The notes beneath the pieces were generated by a model, which did not search any database, had not been told where the DNA came from, and was given only the letters and a program-made list of their open reading frames with translations. The position numbers and the translations under genes were made by a program. DNA of 64,000 nt from Neobacillus niacini (GTDB taxonomy: Bacteria > Bacillota > Bacilli > Bacillales > Cytobacillaceae), in contig NZ_BAWM01000037.1 in the NCBI RefSeq assembly GCF_000759675.1, positions 1 to 64,000 on the forward strand, in the 5' to 3' direction. How positions within the stretch are numbered: position 1 is the stretch's first letter; every line of letters begins with the position of its first letter. This document shows positions 47,136-55,713 of this stretch, piece after piece.

Positions 47136-47948
47136 ATGGCAGAAAAACATTTAATTGCATTGGACTTAGATGGAACTTTATTGAAAGATGATAAAACGAT
47201 TTCCGAGAAAACAAAAAAAGTTATAAGTAAAGCGAGAGAAGAAGGACACGTCGTGATGATTGCGACGGGAAGACCCTATCGTTCCAGTGAACCATATTAT
47301 CACGAACTTGGATTAGACACTCCTATTGTTAATTTTAATGGTGCCTTCATGCATCACCCGCTCGATTCAAGCTGGGGTTTCTTTCATGATCCTCTCGATG
47401 TAAAAGTGGCCAAAGAGATTGTGGAAGCGTGCCGTTCATTTCACTTTCACAATATTATTGCCGAAGTCATTGATGATGTTTATTTACACTATCATGATGA
47501 AAAACTGTTAGATATTTTTAGTATGGGAAATCCAAAAGTAACCACGGGTGATTTGCGAAATTATTTAAATGATTCTCCTACAAGTTTGTTAATTCATACA
47601 GAGGAAGATGAATTAAAGAATATTCGTAAACATTTGTCAGAAGTTCATGCAGAAGTAATTGACCACCGCAGCTGGGCGGCACCATGGCATGTAATTGAAA
47701 TTATTAAGACTGGATTAAGCAAGGCTGTTGGTTTAAAAAAAGCCTCAGAGTACTTCAACATACCGCCTGAAAGAATTATTGCTTTTGGCGATGAAGATAA
47801 TGATTTAGAAATGCTTGAATATGCAGGTCATGGAATTGCAATGGGTAATGCGATTGATAAAGTCAAAAATATCGCAAACGAAGTAACCCTGACCAATGAG
47901 GAAGATGGAATCGGAATTTATTTGTCAGATTTGTTAAACTTAAAATAA
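47136..47948 (+). CDS. yitU: Cof-type HAD phosphatase YitU
   Basis: A 270-residue HAD hydrolase. Motif I is LDLDGTLL (residues ~9-16), motif II MIATGRP, motif III Lys in GLSKAVGLKK, and motif IV AFGDEDNDLEM. The large cap between motifs II and III makes it type IIB (Cof). YitU of B. subtilis dephosphorylates small sugar or flavin phosphates; the substrate here is unproven. RBS AAAGGAG. Confidence 0.93.
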   Translation: MAEKHLIALDLDGTLLKDDKTISEKTKKVISKAREEGHVVMIATGRPYRSSEPYYHELGLDTPIVNFNGAFMHHPLDSSWGFFHDPLDVKVAKEIVEACRSFHFHNIIAEVIDDVYLHYHDEKLLDIFSMGNPKVTTGDLRNYLNDSPTSLLIHTEEDELKNIRKHLSEVHAEVIDHRSWAAPWHVIEIIKTGLSKAVGLKKASEYFNIPPERIIAFGDEDNDLEMLEYAGHGIAMGNAIDKVKNIANEVTLTNEEDGIGIYLSDLLNLK

Positions 47949-48060
47949 GTGCAATATTTCACCATTGTTTACCTAAATGAAATACTCTCAATAGAGCATA
48001 CTATTTCTGTGAGGCACTATCGCTGCTTCACACCAAGCTCACCAAATTGGAGGGATTACA

Positions 48061-48213
48061 ATGGGTAAACGAAACAAATCAAAACGCTTTGTCCAGCAAG
48101 GGGTGGATACTGTCAGTAAGCATGATGAACGTATTCCTTACCACATGACCTATGCTGAAGCGGAAGCCCAGAAAATGTCCAATGTGCGTGACTCCTCGCT
48201 TGGAGGAATATAA
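48061..48213 (+). CDS. Small basic hypothetical protein
   Basis: A 50-residue product, basic at the N-terminus (MGKRNKSKRFVQQG), with AEAEAQKMSNVRDSS near the end. RBS TTGGAGGG at 7 nt. It ends 2 nt before the next gene, so the two are coupled. Its style recalls small spore or stress proteins, but I do not recognise a family. Confidence 0.65.
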   Translation: MGKRNKSKRFVQQGVDTVSKHDERIPYHMTYAEAEAQKMSNVRDSSLGGI

Positions 48214-48215
48214 CA

Positions 48216-48401
48216 ATGGGAAACCTGTTGTTCCAAGAAGCAAGAAGATTTGTTGAGATGGCGAAATCCGCCGACCCTGCTGATCGTGATTCTGTGGTTT
48301 CGAAGGCAAAGAATGCATTAAGTTCTGCATTCGCTAATTCTACATTCGCAGAACAAAGTCAGCTCCAAGAAATGCAAAATGAGCTTGAACAACTAAAATA
48401 A
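48216..48401 (+). CDS. DUF3813-like small protein
   Basis: A 61-residue, Ala-, Ser- and Gln-rich helical protein (FQEARRFVEMAKSADPADRD...ELEQLK). It resembles the DUF3813 family found near yitU in Bacilli. The upstream gene ends in GGAGGAATATAAC, which provides the RBS. A strong terminator follows. The function is unknown. Confidence 0.68.
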   Translation: MGNLLFQEARRFVEMAKSADPADRDSVVSKAKNALSSAFANSTFAEQSQLQEMQNELEQLK

Positions 48402-48406
48402 TCGGA

Positions 48407-48447
48407 AAAGCTGGCACGTTACTGAAACGTGCCAGCTTTTCTTTTTT
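48407..48447 (+). terminator. Terminator of the two small genes
   Basis: AAAAGCTGGCACGTT and AACGTGCCAGCTTTT form a 15-bp stem, followed by CTTTTTT. Confidence 0.92.
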
Positions 48448-48450
48448 AAT

Positions 48451-48461
48451 GGCTCTGTTAA
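48451..48461 (+). repeat. Solo terminal repeat of the MITE-like element
   Basis: GGCTCTGTTAA equals the terminal inverted repeat of the element at 58299-58483. No matching right end or core follows, so this is either a remnant or chance similarity. Confidence 0.45.
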
Positions 48462-48540
48462 CTACTATTGTAGAGTTTTTATAGTGAAAATATGGTATTA
48501 AATAAATGAGACGGCTCACGATAATTCATAAAGTGTTTGA

Positions 48541-48717
48541 TTACGGTCAACATGAAGACTTTATGGTTACCTCTTTTTCATTTTTCTTCTGATTTCGGTA
48601 ATCATGATGTTTCATTGTTTACCGGTTTCTCCATTCCAACTAGATCCCGGGCACCAATAGCTCTCATTGGTGACCAGTTTCTCTATTCCAAACCAGATCT
48701 CGGTCACCAATAGCCCT
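48541..48717 (-). repeat. Degenerate second array of the 52-bp palindromic repeat
   Basis: Read on the minus strand, palindromes of about 27 bp are centred at 48662, 48610 and 48558, with a half-copy at 48702-48716, so the spacing is again about 52 bp. The linkers (ATCTGGTTTGGAATAGAGAAA, ATCTAGTTGGAATGGAGAAAC) match the ATCTTGTTGGAATAGAAAAAC linker of the array at 29.9 kb. The arms differ (GGTCACCAAT/ATTGGTGACC versus GGTCACTCAT/ATGAGTGACC), but paired changes keep the stem. Confidence 0.78.
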
Positions 48718-48764
48718 TGACACGGTTCTAATCGCAATATATCATCAGAGGTAACATTGCCTTT

Positions 48765-49529
48765 TTAATAAAACTTTTCTAATATAACTGGATAGTTATT
48801 TCTTATTTGATTTTCACTGCTGCGCTCATACACATTTAAAAGTAATGTACCATTGGTAGAAAGTTTCTCTTTAGGAATATCAACTTCAATTTTGAAGTGC
48901 TCCCAATCCTGACCACCGGTTGTTTTAATAGGTTTTTCTGCAATATATTCAACATGTCCATCTTCTACGATATAATAAAGAGTTCCATTTGACCCCTTAG
49001 TATCGCCAGTTATTAAATATTTGCCACTACTCCCTTCCACCTTCACATTCCTAATAACAGGATTTTCTGCTGGAAGATTAAATTTCATTTTGCTGACAAT
49101 TGTTTGTTTGTTACTTAATGGTTGATCATTTAGTTTTCTTGGTAATAGAGTGGCTGTAACAGTATATTGCCCTGCAGGAGCTCTTTTACCATTCACTCTG
49201 TAATCCCAACTTTCTACTTTTCTATAGGTTTGATGAGGGTCAATTTTAATGGTTTGCAATGCCTGTAAAAAAAAGCGCCCTTTTGAATATCGATATACCT
49301 CATGCCCAGATGGATCTGTAACAGAAATCTCAAAATATTGTGAGGTAGGAAACTCAAAATACAATGGAGTATCCTCGTTATTCTTGATAAGGAGCTCAAA
49401 TTCTACCTTCTCCTGCCCAGCAACGGGAATTACTGAAAACTGAAATCGGTGATCGTTTTCACCATAAATTGCTTCCCCTTTTAAACTAAAGGGAAAAAGA
49501 AACAAAATCACACATAAAACACCTCTCAC
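48765..49529 (-). CDS. Secreted BsuPI-domain protein (intracellular proteinase inhibitor-like)
   Basis: A 254-residue protein with an N-terminal signal peptide (VLCVILFLFPFSLKGEA). A BsuPI-like beta-sandwich follows: LLIKNNEDTPLYFEFPTSQ, YEISVTDPSGHEVYRYS-type strands and APAGQYTVTATL near residue 116. A second beta domain fills residues ~150-254. B. subtilis ipi, a short BsuPI inhibitor, lies at the same place next to yitT/yitU. Here it is exported and longer, so the target may be extracellular. Confidence 0.78.
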   Translation of the reverse strand: MRGVLCVILFLFPFSLKGEAIYGENDHRFQFSVIPVAGQEKVEFELLIKNNEDTPLYFEFPTSQYFEISVTDPSGHEVYRYSKGRFFLQALQTIKIDPHQTYRKVESWDYRVNGKRAPAGQYTVTATLLPRKLNDQPLSNKQTIVSKMKFNLPAENPVIRNVKVEGSSGKYLITGDTKGSNGTLYYIVEDGHVEYIAEKPIKTTGGQDWEHFKIEVDIPKEKLSTNGTLLLNVYERSSENQIRNNYPVILEKFY

Positions 49530-49546
49530 GATTTACCCCCTCCTCC

Positions 49547-50419
49547 TTATTCACGCCTAAAGAATCCATAAATCTCAGTTGTTTGAATGATATTAGTGAA
49601 TGCATTTGGGTCAACCTCAGCAAGAATTCGTTCTAAATCATATAACTCATAGCGGGTTATAACAATCATCAGCATGTCTCTTGCTTCATTAGAAAAAGCT
49701 CCCTTAGCAGGAATCATGGTGATACCTCTTACTAGCTTTGAATGAATCGCTTTCTTTAGTTCATCTGCTTTTTTTGTAATAATCATCGCTGTAAGCTTGG
49801 CATGCCTAGTATGGATAGCGTCTATCACCCTCGTTGTGGCATATAAGGAAACAATCGTATATAAAGCTTTTTCCCAGCCGTATAAAAAGCCAGCGGTAAT
49901 AATAATAAATGCATTTAAAATAAACATATAACTGCCAATCGGTTTATCTTTCATTCTAGATAAAACCATCGCAATAATGTCTAAACCCCCAGTTGATGCC
50001 CCCCATTTTAAGGTAATTCCGACACCAACTGCTAATATTACCCCTCCAAATACAGCATTAAGGAGAATATCTTTTGATACCTGTGTAATCGGGATTAATT
50101 CTAAAAATAAAGATGATAAGGCAACACTAAAAAAACTATAAATAGTAAAGGACTTCCCAACCTTCAACCAACCTAAAATTGCTACTGGAATGTTTAACAA
50201 TAGCAATAAAAGACCCATTGAAACGTTAATTGGTGTTTGATCACTTATTACTTTCGAGAGCAGTTGTGCTAATCCTGTAAATCCACTGGAATAAATATTT
50301 GCCGGAACTAAAAATAAATTAATTGCAAGTGCATTTAAGAATGCACCGATAATCACTATTACCGTTTTTTTAGTTTGGAGCCAAAACAAAAGCACCATCT
50401 CCTTCATTTTTAGAGTCAT
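49547..50419 (-). CDS. yitT: YitT-family membrane protein (DUF161 + DUF2179)
   Basis: A 290-residue protein with five or six hydrophobic segments (residues ~15-200) and a soluble C-terminal DUF2179 domain (KLTAMIITKKADELKKAIHS ... IIQTTEIYGFFRRE). The family may transport small molecules; the function is unknown. The start is uncertain: AAGGAG lies inside the first codons and could serve a GTG or TTG 8-14 codons downstream. The convergent order with ipi-like and degV genes matches the yit region. Confidence 0.85.
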   Translation of the reverse strand: MTLKMKEMVLLFWLQTKKTVIVIIGAFLNALAINLFLVPANIYSSGFTGLAQLLSKVISDQTPINVSMGLLLLLLNIPVAILGWLKVGKSFTIYSFFSVALSSLFLELIPITQVSKDILLNAVFGGVILAVGVGITLKWGASTGGLDIIAMVLSRMKDKPIGSYMFILNAFIIITAGFLYGWEKALYTIVSLYATTRVIDAIHTRHAKLTAMIITKKADELKKAIHSKLVRGITMIPAKGAFSNEARDMLMIVITRYELYDLERILAEVDPNAFTNIIQTTEIYGFFRRE

Positions 50420-50499
50420 TTCAATGTAGATAATTGTATTTTTTGGATGAAACCGGTAAACTGAAACTAACTATATTAGCTTGAAAGCAGGTGAGCTTC

Positions 50500-51363
50500 A
50501 TGCCGGTAAAAATACTAGCTGACAGCGCAAGCGATTTACCGAAAAATTTTTACTCTGATCATAACGTGACATTGTTTCCATTAAAGGTGCAGGTGAATGG
50601 ACAAGAATATGAGGATATTATAACGATTGATCCTAAAACTGTTTACGACTCCATTCGTGGCGGCGATCTTCCTAAAACCTCCCAGGTTTCTCCTTTATTA
50701 TTTGAGGAAGTCTTTACAAAAATGGCTGAAAATAATGAAGATGGAATATATATTGCTTTCTCTTCAGAATTATCTGGTACATATCAGACATCTGTTATGA
50801 TTCTTGACCAAGTGAAGGAAAAATATCCAAACTTTAATTTAACCATTGTGGATACTAAGTGTGCTTCGCTTGGATTCGGACTAGTCGTGAAAGAAGCAGC
50901 AAGGCTTGCTGTAGAAAACGTCTCAAAGGAAGAAATTTTAAAAGATGTTTTATTCCGCAGTCAGCATATGGAACAGCTTTTTACTGTTGAAGACTTAGAT
51001 TACTTAGCAAAGGGCGGTCGGGTTTCGAAAGCGTCAGCTTTTCTAGGTGGATTACTAAACATCAAGCCGATCTTGAATGTTGAAGATGGTAAACTTGTTC
51101 CGATTGAAAAAATACGTGGAAAAAAGAAAGTGTATCGACGCTTAGTTGAACTCATGAAGGAACGTGGAGAAGACTTCAGTCATCAAGTTGTAGGAATTAG
51201 CCATGCTGATTCAGAGGATACACTATTAGAAGTCAAATCATTAATTGAGGAAGAATTACATCCTAAAGAGACCTATATTTCTAATATAGGCTCAGTAATT
51301 GGAGCCCATACAGGACCTGGTGCAATTGCTATTTTCTTTCTCAGCAAACTGCCATCAGAATAA
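50500..51363 (+). CDS. yitS: DegV-family fatty-acid-binding protein YitS
   Basis: A 287-residue DegV protein. ILADSASDLP is the N-terminal signature, KTSQVSPLLFEE and AFSSELSGTYQTS line the lipid pocket, and GAHTGPGAIAIFF is the C-terminal block. FakB-type DegV proteins hold fatty acids for phosphorylation by FakA. ATG 50500 follows GCAGGTGAG; the GTG upstream lies within that site. It is divergent from yitT. Confidence 0.92.
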   Translation: MPVKILADSASDLPKNFYSDHNVTLFPLKVQVNGQEYEDIITIDPKTVYDSIRGGDLPKTSQVSPLLFEEVFTKMAENNEDGIYIAFSSELSGTYQTSVMILDQVKEKYPNFNLTIVDTKCASLGFGLVVKEAARLAVENVSKEEILKDVLFRSQHMEQLFTVEDLDYLAKGGRVSKASAFLGGLLNIKPILNVEDGKLVPIEKIRGKKKVYRRLVELMKERGEDFSHQVVGISHADSEDTLLEVKSLIEEELHPKETYISNIGSVIGAHTGPGAIAIFFLSKLPSE

Positions 51364-51368
51364 AATAA

Positions 51369-51400
51369 AAAATAAGCGGGATGTTGCCCGCTTATTTTTA
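51369..51400. terminator. Bidirectional terminator
   Basis: AATAAGCGGG and CCCGCTTATT stem with T runs on both sides, between yitS and the DUF3941 gene. Confidence 0.88.
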
Positions 51401-51529
51401 TTTATGGTCTGTTTTTTTAGAATACTGATTTTTACCAGCTTGACGGTTTTTTTCTCGCATCATATTCTTCTCATGTCTAAATGCATTATTGTCTTGTGCT
51501 TTTTTATCATTATCAGATGTATGTGGCAT
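51398..51529 (-). CDS. DUF3941 small protein
   Basis: A 43-residue, very polar peptide (MPHTSDNDKKAQDNN at the start, YSKKTDHK at the end) that matches the DUF3941 family of short Bacillus proteins. The start ATG follows GGGGTATGGAA. It ends in the shared terminator with yitS. The function is unknown; the composition suggests an unstructured protein. Confidence 0.8.
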   Translation of the reverse strand: MPHTSDNDKKAQDNNAFRHEKNMMREKNRQAGKNQYSKKTDHK

Positions 51530-51598
51530 TTCCATACCCCTTTCAAAATTCCTTCAATGTTTAGTGTCCGTCATTTAGAGTAGAGTATGTATTGTAAA

Positions 51599-52462
51599 TT
51601 AATCTTTTTTCAAGTAAGTCCAGCTGCCTTCTTGGTACACTCTGCCGTCTTTCATGAGTTTCCCAAGTGCTCGCTTAAACGCTCCTTTACTTAACTGAAA
51701 TCGTTCTTGTATTTCCTCAGGCATGCTCTTATCATTGAAAGGCATCGCTCCATTTCTACTCATTAAATATTCAAAAACACGCTCAGCATCCAAATCCTGC
51801 GATGCCTCTTTCCTTGGCAGTAAAGATACATTTACTGTGCCATCTTCCTTAACATCTATAATCCTGCCTTCCACCATTTGTCCTAATCGTGGCTCTTTTT
51901 GTCTTTGAGACTCATGAATAAATCCTTTAAAGCCCTCGATGGTATAAATCCAACTTCCAACCTTTGCTGTCCGATAGATATGTCCTTGAATATTTTTGTT
52001 AAAATCTTTTCTAGTTGCTTTTGTTGAAATCGTTTCTATAATAGGGTCCGTTGCAAGCCTTGCATATAAAAGATAGTTGTTATTCACCCTTAAAGTAACA
52101 TAAACCAAATCGCCTGCCTTAGGCCAGACTGACTTATGGACTGGAAGATCGTCAATCCCTAATAATAAATCCTTTTTAATCCCAATGTCTAAAAACACAC
52201 CGATATTAGGGTTGGTATCAACAACTTTAAGCCAAGCATATTTTCCAATTGCAATTTCAGGTATGGTTGTAGAGGCAGACGTTCTGCCTTCGGAATCGAC
52301 ATAAAGGAATACCTCAACGGTTTCATCTTCTTCATAATCCCGGTCTGCCTCATTTATATGCAACAAAACATCTTCATTTCCATCAGTTAAAAAATAGCCG
52401 AAATCTGCTTTTCGTGCTACCGTTAAGGTAACTGTTTGACCTATAAGTTCTTGTAAAGACAT
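51599..52462 (-). CDS. cvfB: S1 RNA-binding protein CvfB/YitL
   Basis: A 287-residue protein made of three S1/OB-like domains (residues ~1-65, 70-140 and 145-215; for example YAWLKVVDTNPNIGVFLDIG and QMVEGRIIDVKEDGTVNVSL) and a C-terminal winged helix (FQLSKGAFKRALGKLMKDGR). CvfB controls virulence-gene transcripts in Staphylococcus and is YitL in Bacillus. Divergent from yajQ. Confidence 0.92.
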   Translation of the reverse strand: MSLQELIGQTVTLTVARKADFGYFLTDGNEDVLLHINEADRDYEEDETVEVFLYVDSEGRTSASTTIPEIAIGKYAWLKVVDTNPNIGVFLDIGIKKDLLLGIDDLPVHKSVWPKAGDLVYVTLRVNNNYLLYARLATDPIIETISTKATRKDFNKNIQGHIYRTAKVGSWIYTIEGFKGFIHESQRQKEPRLGQMVEGRIIDVKEDGTVNVSLLPRKEASQDLDAERVFEYLMSRNGAMPFNDKSMPEEIQERFQLSKGAFKRALGKLMKDGRVYQEGSWTYLKKD

Positions 52463-52598
52463 ATTAACTCACCTTTTCTTTCCTATCGTTTTCCATAGGG
52501 TTGTTTGAACTGCTATATTTTACTATAATGTAGCCATAAAGGGAAACTTTAGCAGGATTACATAACGTTATTAAAAATATATTGGAGGTATTATTACT

Positions 52599-53090
52599 AT
52601 GGCCAAAGATGAATCATTTGATATTGTATCCAAAGTCGAATTTACTGAAGTTACAAATGCAATTACCGCAACGATGAAGGAAATAAAAACACGTTATGAT
52701 TTTAAAGGAAGCAAAAGTGAGGTTACACTTGATAAAGAAGAGCTTGTTCTAGTTTCAGATGATGAATATAAAATGGATCAGCTTAAGGATGTCTTGCTCG
52801 GCAGGTTAATCAAAAGAGGTGTCCCAATTAAAAATCTCGATTATGGAAAAATGGAAAAAGCTTCTGGTGGGACTGTTCGCCAAAGAGCAAAACTTGTTCA
52901 AGGCATCGATAAAGAAAATGCAAAAAAAATTAACACGATTATTAAAAATAGCGGTCTAAAGGTAAAAAGCCAAGTTCAAGACGACCAGGTTCGAGTAAGT
53001 GGCAAAAACCGTGATGATTTACAAAAGATTATTTCGTTGGTACGAGAAGCAGACCTTACCATCGATGTTCAATTTATTAACTATAGATGA
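52599..53090 (+). CDS. yajQ: YajQ-family nucleotide-binding protein (YitK)
   Basis: A 163-residue YajQ protein with [17 protein letters not shown] at the N-terminus, [12 protein letters not shown] and [18 protein letters not shown]. Two ferredoxin-like folds bind RNA or nucleotides; some homologues bind cyclic di-GMP. A c-di-GMP riboswitch is also present in this window, but a link is only speculation. RBS TGGAGG. Confidence 0.94.
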   Translation: MAKDESFDIVSKVEFTEVTNAITATMKEIKTRYDFKGSKSEVTLDKEELVLVSDDEYKMDQLKDVLLGRLIKRGVPIKNLDYGKMEKASGGTVRQRAKLVQGIDKENAKKINTIIKNSGLKVKSQVQDDQVRVSGKNRDDLQKIISLVREADLTIDVQFINYR

Positions 53091-53103
53091 TTTTTATCTA
53101 CAA

Positions 53104-53135
53104 GCGAAAAGGAAGAATTCCTTTTCGCCTTTTAT
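53104..53135 (+). terminator. Terminator of yajQ
   Basis: GCGAAAAGGAA and TTCCTTTTCGC stem followed by CTTTTATTT. Confidence 0.88.
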
Positions 53136-53200
53136 TTGGTCATATTTTCGTTCTTTTATCTCAAACTAATACGGTAAATAACCTGGGAGGTAGAAAATGA

Positions 53201-54076
53201 ATGACCAACAACAAACAACAGCAGCAAAAGAAGGCTTTCCCACCGCAGCATCAAAATCATCAGCCTGGTATCGAAAGTGAAATGAATCCTCGTCCTGTTT
53301 CAGTGGATCCAAACTATAAAAGTGCTGGAAAATTAGCTGGAAAAACAGCTATTATAACAGGCGGGGATAGTGGCATTGGTAAATCCGTTTCCATTTATTT
53401 TGCAAAAGAAGGTGCAGATGTTGCCATTGTCTACTTAGAGGAACATCAGGATGCTGAAGAAACAAAGGCACTTGTTGAAGCAGAGGGGCGTAAATGCCTG
53501 CTCTTTGCAGGTGACATAGGCAATGAAGATTTTTGTAAGGAAACTGTCAATACAACGATCGAACATTTCGGAAAGATTGATGTGTTAGTAAATAATGCAG
53601 CAGAGCAGCACCCTCAGCAAAGTTTGCTAAATATTACTTCAGCACAGCTTGAAAAAACGTTTCGGACTAATATTTTCTCCTTCTTTTATATGTCTAAAAT
53701 GGTCCTGCCCTACCTAAAAAAAGGTGCAACTATTATCAATACGGCCTCTATCACTGCCTATGCTGGGCATGAACAATTATTGGATTACTCTGCCACAAAA
53801 GGTGCCATTGTAACCTTCACACGTTCGCTCGCCAAATCCCTTGCACCACAAGGAATTAGAGTAAATGGTGTCGCACCGGGTCCTATTTGGACACCGCTAA
53901 TTCCTTCAACATTCACTGAAGACCAAGTCGTAAGCTTTGGAACAGATACTCCAATGGGCAGAGCCGGTCAGCCATATGAACTTGCCCCAAGCTATGTATA
54001 TCTTGCTTCTGATGATTCTTCCTACGTAAGTGGTCAAATCATCCACGTAAACGGAGGGAAAATTGTAAACGGATAA
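53201..54076 (+). CDS. SDR-family oxidoreductase (YhdF/YdaD type)
   Basis: A 291-residue short-chain dehydrogenase. The cofactor loop is TGGDSGIGKS (about residue 50), NNAAEQ is present, and the active site is the Tyr/Lys of LDYSATKGA. The Gln/Pro-rich leader before residue 45 is typical of the general-stress SDR group (YhdF, YdaD, YhxD). The ATG 10 nt after GGGAGG is used. Another ATG 4 nt upstream, better spaced, is out of frame. Substrate unknown. Confidence 0.9.
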   Translation: MTNNKQQQQKKAFPPQHQNHQPGIESEMNPRPVSVDPNYKSAGKLAGKTAIITGGDSGIGKSVSIYFAKEGADVAIVYLEEHQDAEETKALVEAEGRKCLLFAGDIGNEDFCKETVNTTIEHFGKIDVLVNNAAEQHPQQSLLNITSAQLEKTFRTNIFSFFYMSKMVLPYLKKGATIINTASITAYAGHEQLLDYSATKGAIVTFTRSLAKSLAPQGIRVNGVAPGPIWTPLIPSTFTEDQVVSFGTDTPMGRAGQPYELAPSYVYLASDDSSYVSGQIIHVNGGKIVNG

Positions 54077-54100
54077 TACAATCTCAAAATCGTAATTAAA

Positions 54101-54134
54101 AATGCGATACTTCTATTTGGAAGTATCGCACTTT
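54101..54134. terminator. Terminator between the SDR and GH13-like genes
   Basis: TGCGATACTTC and GAAGTATCGCA stem; the minus strand continues into TTTTTAATT. Confidence 0.8.
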
Positions 54135-54142
54135 TCAAAGAT

Positions 54143-55651
54143 TTACTTACTTCTTTTCCTAACCTTTAAAATGAAAACAGTGAACAAGATGTAAACTGCT
54201 ACTAAGGACCCGACTAAAGGTAGATTAATGCCGCTTTTTTTGGTTAACACATAAACTTCTGCTTCATCACGATCGATGATAAGATCATATTGATCATCAT
54301 TGCTGCGAACCAGATCTCCGTTTAGCAACCCTCGTAATTCTTTACCACCTTCAATTTGCTCATTGTTTAAAGAAACGTTTTGAGATTCACTTGTATTATT
54401 AATGGCGATAATCGTTGTTTCATTCTCGTAGACACGTTTATAAACAGCCATCCCATCTTTTTCATAAAGCATTTCCATGCTTCCGCGAGTCAACGAAGGC
54501 AGTTGATTTCTCAATTCACCAAGCTTCGTAATAAAATCAATGAGCTCCTTTTCTGTTCGAAAATTCATTGGCTGGCGATTATCTGGAATTTCTCCCCCAT
54601 TTAATGCTATTTCACTGCCATAAAAAACAACAGGGATACCCGGAGTTGAGTAAATATAAGTTAATGCCGTCTTCCAGCGTGCCCCTGGAAAATGTTTATT
54701 TGTAACAATATCTCTAGTAAATCTATGCGTAAATTCGTTATCAAAAAATTGTGGCTGTAATTCCGGTTTTTGAACCTTAATATCATTCATACTACTAAAA
54801 GTTTGATTGGTGGCAGCAAAGACTTTTCTTAAATCTTCACTATGTTGATAATCAGTAAGGCTATCAATTCCTGCATTTTCATATTTATCAAGGTCTACTG
54901 AACTGTTGGGAGAGGTTATCCCTAATAGAAAAAAGTTTTCCTTTTCCGACTTTACTTCTTTTGAAAAATCACTCCAAAAGGACACAGGTACATGATTTAC
55001 TTCTGGAAGACTATAACCGTCAATATCGGTTTTGTTGATCCACCACTTAGCGGCATCCAATAAGTAATTTCTCACCTCAGGGTTGTCCTGATTAAGGTCA
55101 GGCAAACCATTCACCCATCCATTTTCTATTTCATCCTGGTCATTCAAGTTGCTAATATCTCGTTTCTCATGGAACCAATTTTGCTTCGAGGAATCCTTTA
55201 CCCATGGGTGCTCTGTAGAGACATTATTGGTTACAAAATCAATAACCACCTTCATATCTCGTTTATGCGCTTCTTGAACAAGTTTCTTAAATGTTTTTAA
55301 TGAGCCAAAATGCTCATCAGGTTGATAAAAATCATTTACCCAATAGCCATGGTATCCACCTGCAGTGTTATCAAATATCGATGTTAGCCGGATTGTAGTA
55401 AAGCCCATATCCTTTAGATAATCCAACTTATCAATGACACCTTGAAAATCACCGCCATTATAGGCTAATGGATCAAGTGTATTAACTTCCTTATCATTTT
55501 TCGTATTCGCATTAAAGAAACGGTCAACCATTATAGAATAAACCGTTTCATCCTGCCATTCCCGGGTCTCCCTTTCTATCTCTGCATATGCTGGTACTGA
55601 TGAAATAACAAAAGTAAAAATTAAAATGAGTGTAATCCAGGTTTTTTTCAT
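54143..55651 (-). CDS. GH13 alpha-amylase homologue with all catalytic residues replaced, membrane-anchored
   Basis: A 502-residue protein with a signal peptide (TLILIFTFVISSVPAYA) and a C-terminal helix and basic stop (VAVYILFTVFILKVRKRSK), so it is exported and anchored. The barrel aligns with Bacillus alpha-amylases (VDRFFNANT, YHGYWVNDFYQPDEHFG). The key sites have changed: region I DFVTNN (His to Asn), region II DGYSLPEVNH (nucleophile Asp to Pro, Arg to Ser), region III LLGITSP (Glu to Ile), region IV FDNEF (His-Asp to Glu-Phe). It probably binds glucans or acts as a pseudoenzyme. Confidence 0.88.
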   Translation of the reverse strand: MKKTWITLILIFTFVISSVPAYAEIERETREWQDETVYSIMVDRFFNANTKNDKEVNTLDPLAYNGGDFQGVIDKLDYLKDMGFTTIRLTSIFDNTAGGYHGYWVNDFYQPDEHFGSLKTFKKLVQEAHKRDMKVVIDFVTNNVSTEHPWVKDSSKQNWFHEKRDISNLNDQDEIENGWVNGLPDLNQDNPEVRNYLLDAAKWWINKTDIDGYSLPEVNHVPVSFWSDFSKEVKSEKENFFLLGITSPNSSVDLDKYENAGIDSLTDYQHSEDLRKVFAATNQTFSSMNDIKVQKPELQPQFFDNEFTHRFTRDIVTNKHFPGARWKTALTYIYSTPGIPVVFYGSEIALNGGEIPDNRQPMNFRTEKELIDFITKLGELRNQLPSLTRGSMEMLYEKDGMAVYKRVYENETTIIAINNTSESQNVSLNNEQIEGGKELRGLLNGDLVRSNDDQYDLIIDRDEAEVYVLTKKSGINLPLVGSLVAVYILFTVFILKVRKRSK

Positions 55652-55713
55652 CTTCAATCCCCTTCCATACACTCATTTTAATCGAATAAAGGTGTGAATC
55701 CAACTATTAACTT

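Noticed and set aside
53197..53290. Start of the SDR gene at the better-spaced ATG 4 nt upstream
   Set aside because: That ATG is in another frame and reaches a stop after about 28 codons; the downstream ATG gives the conserved SDR.
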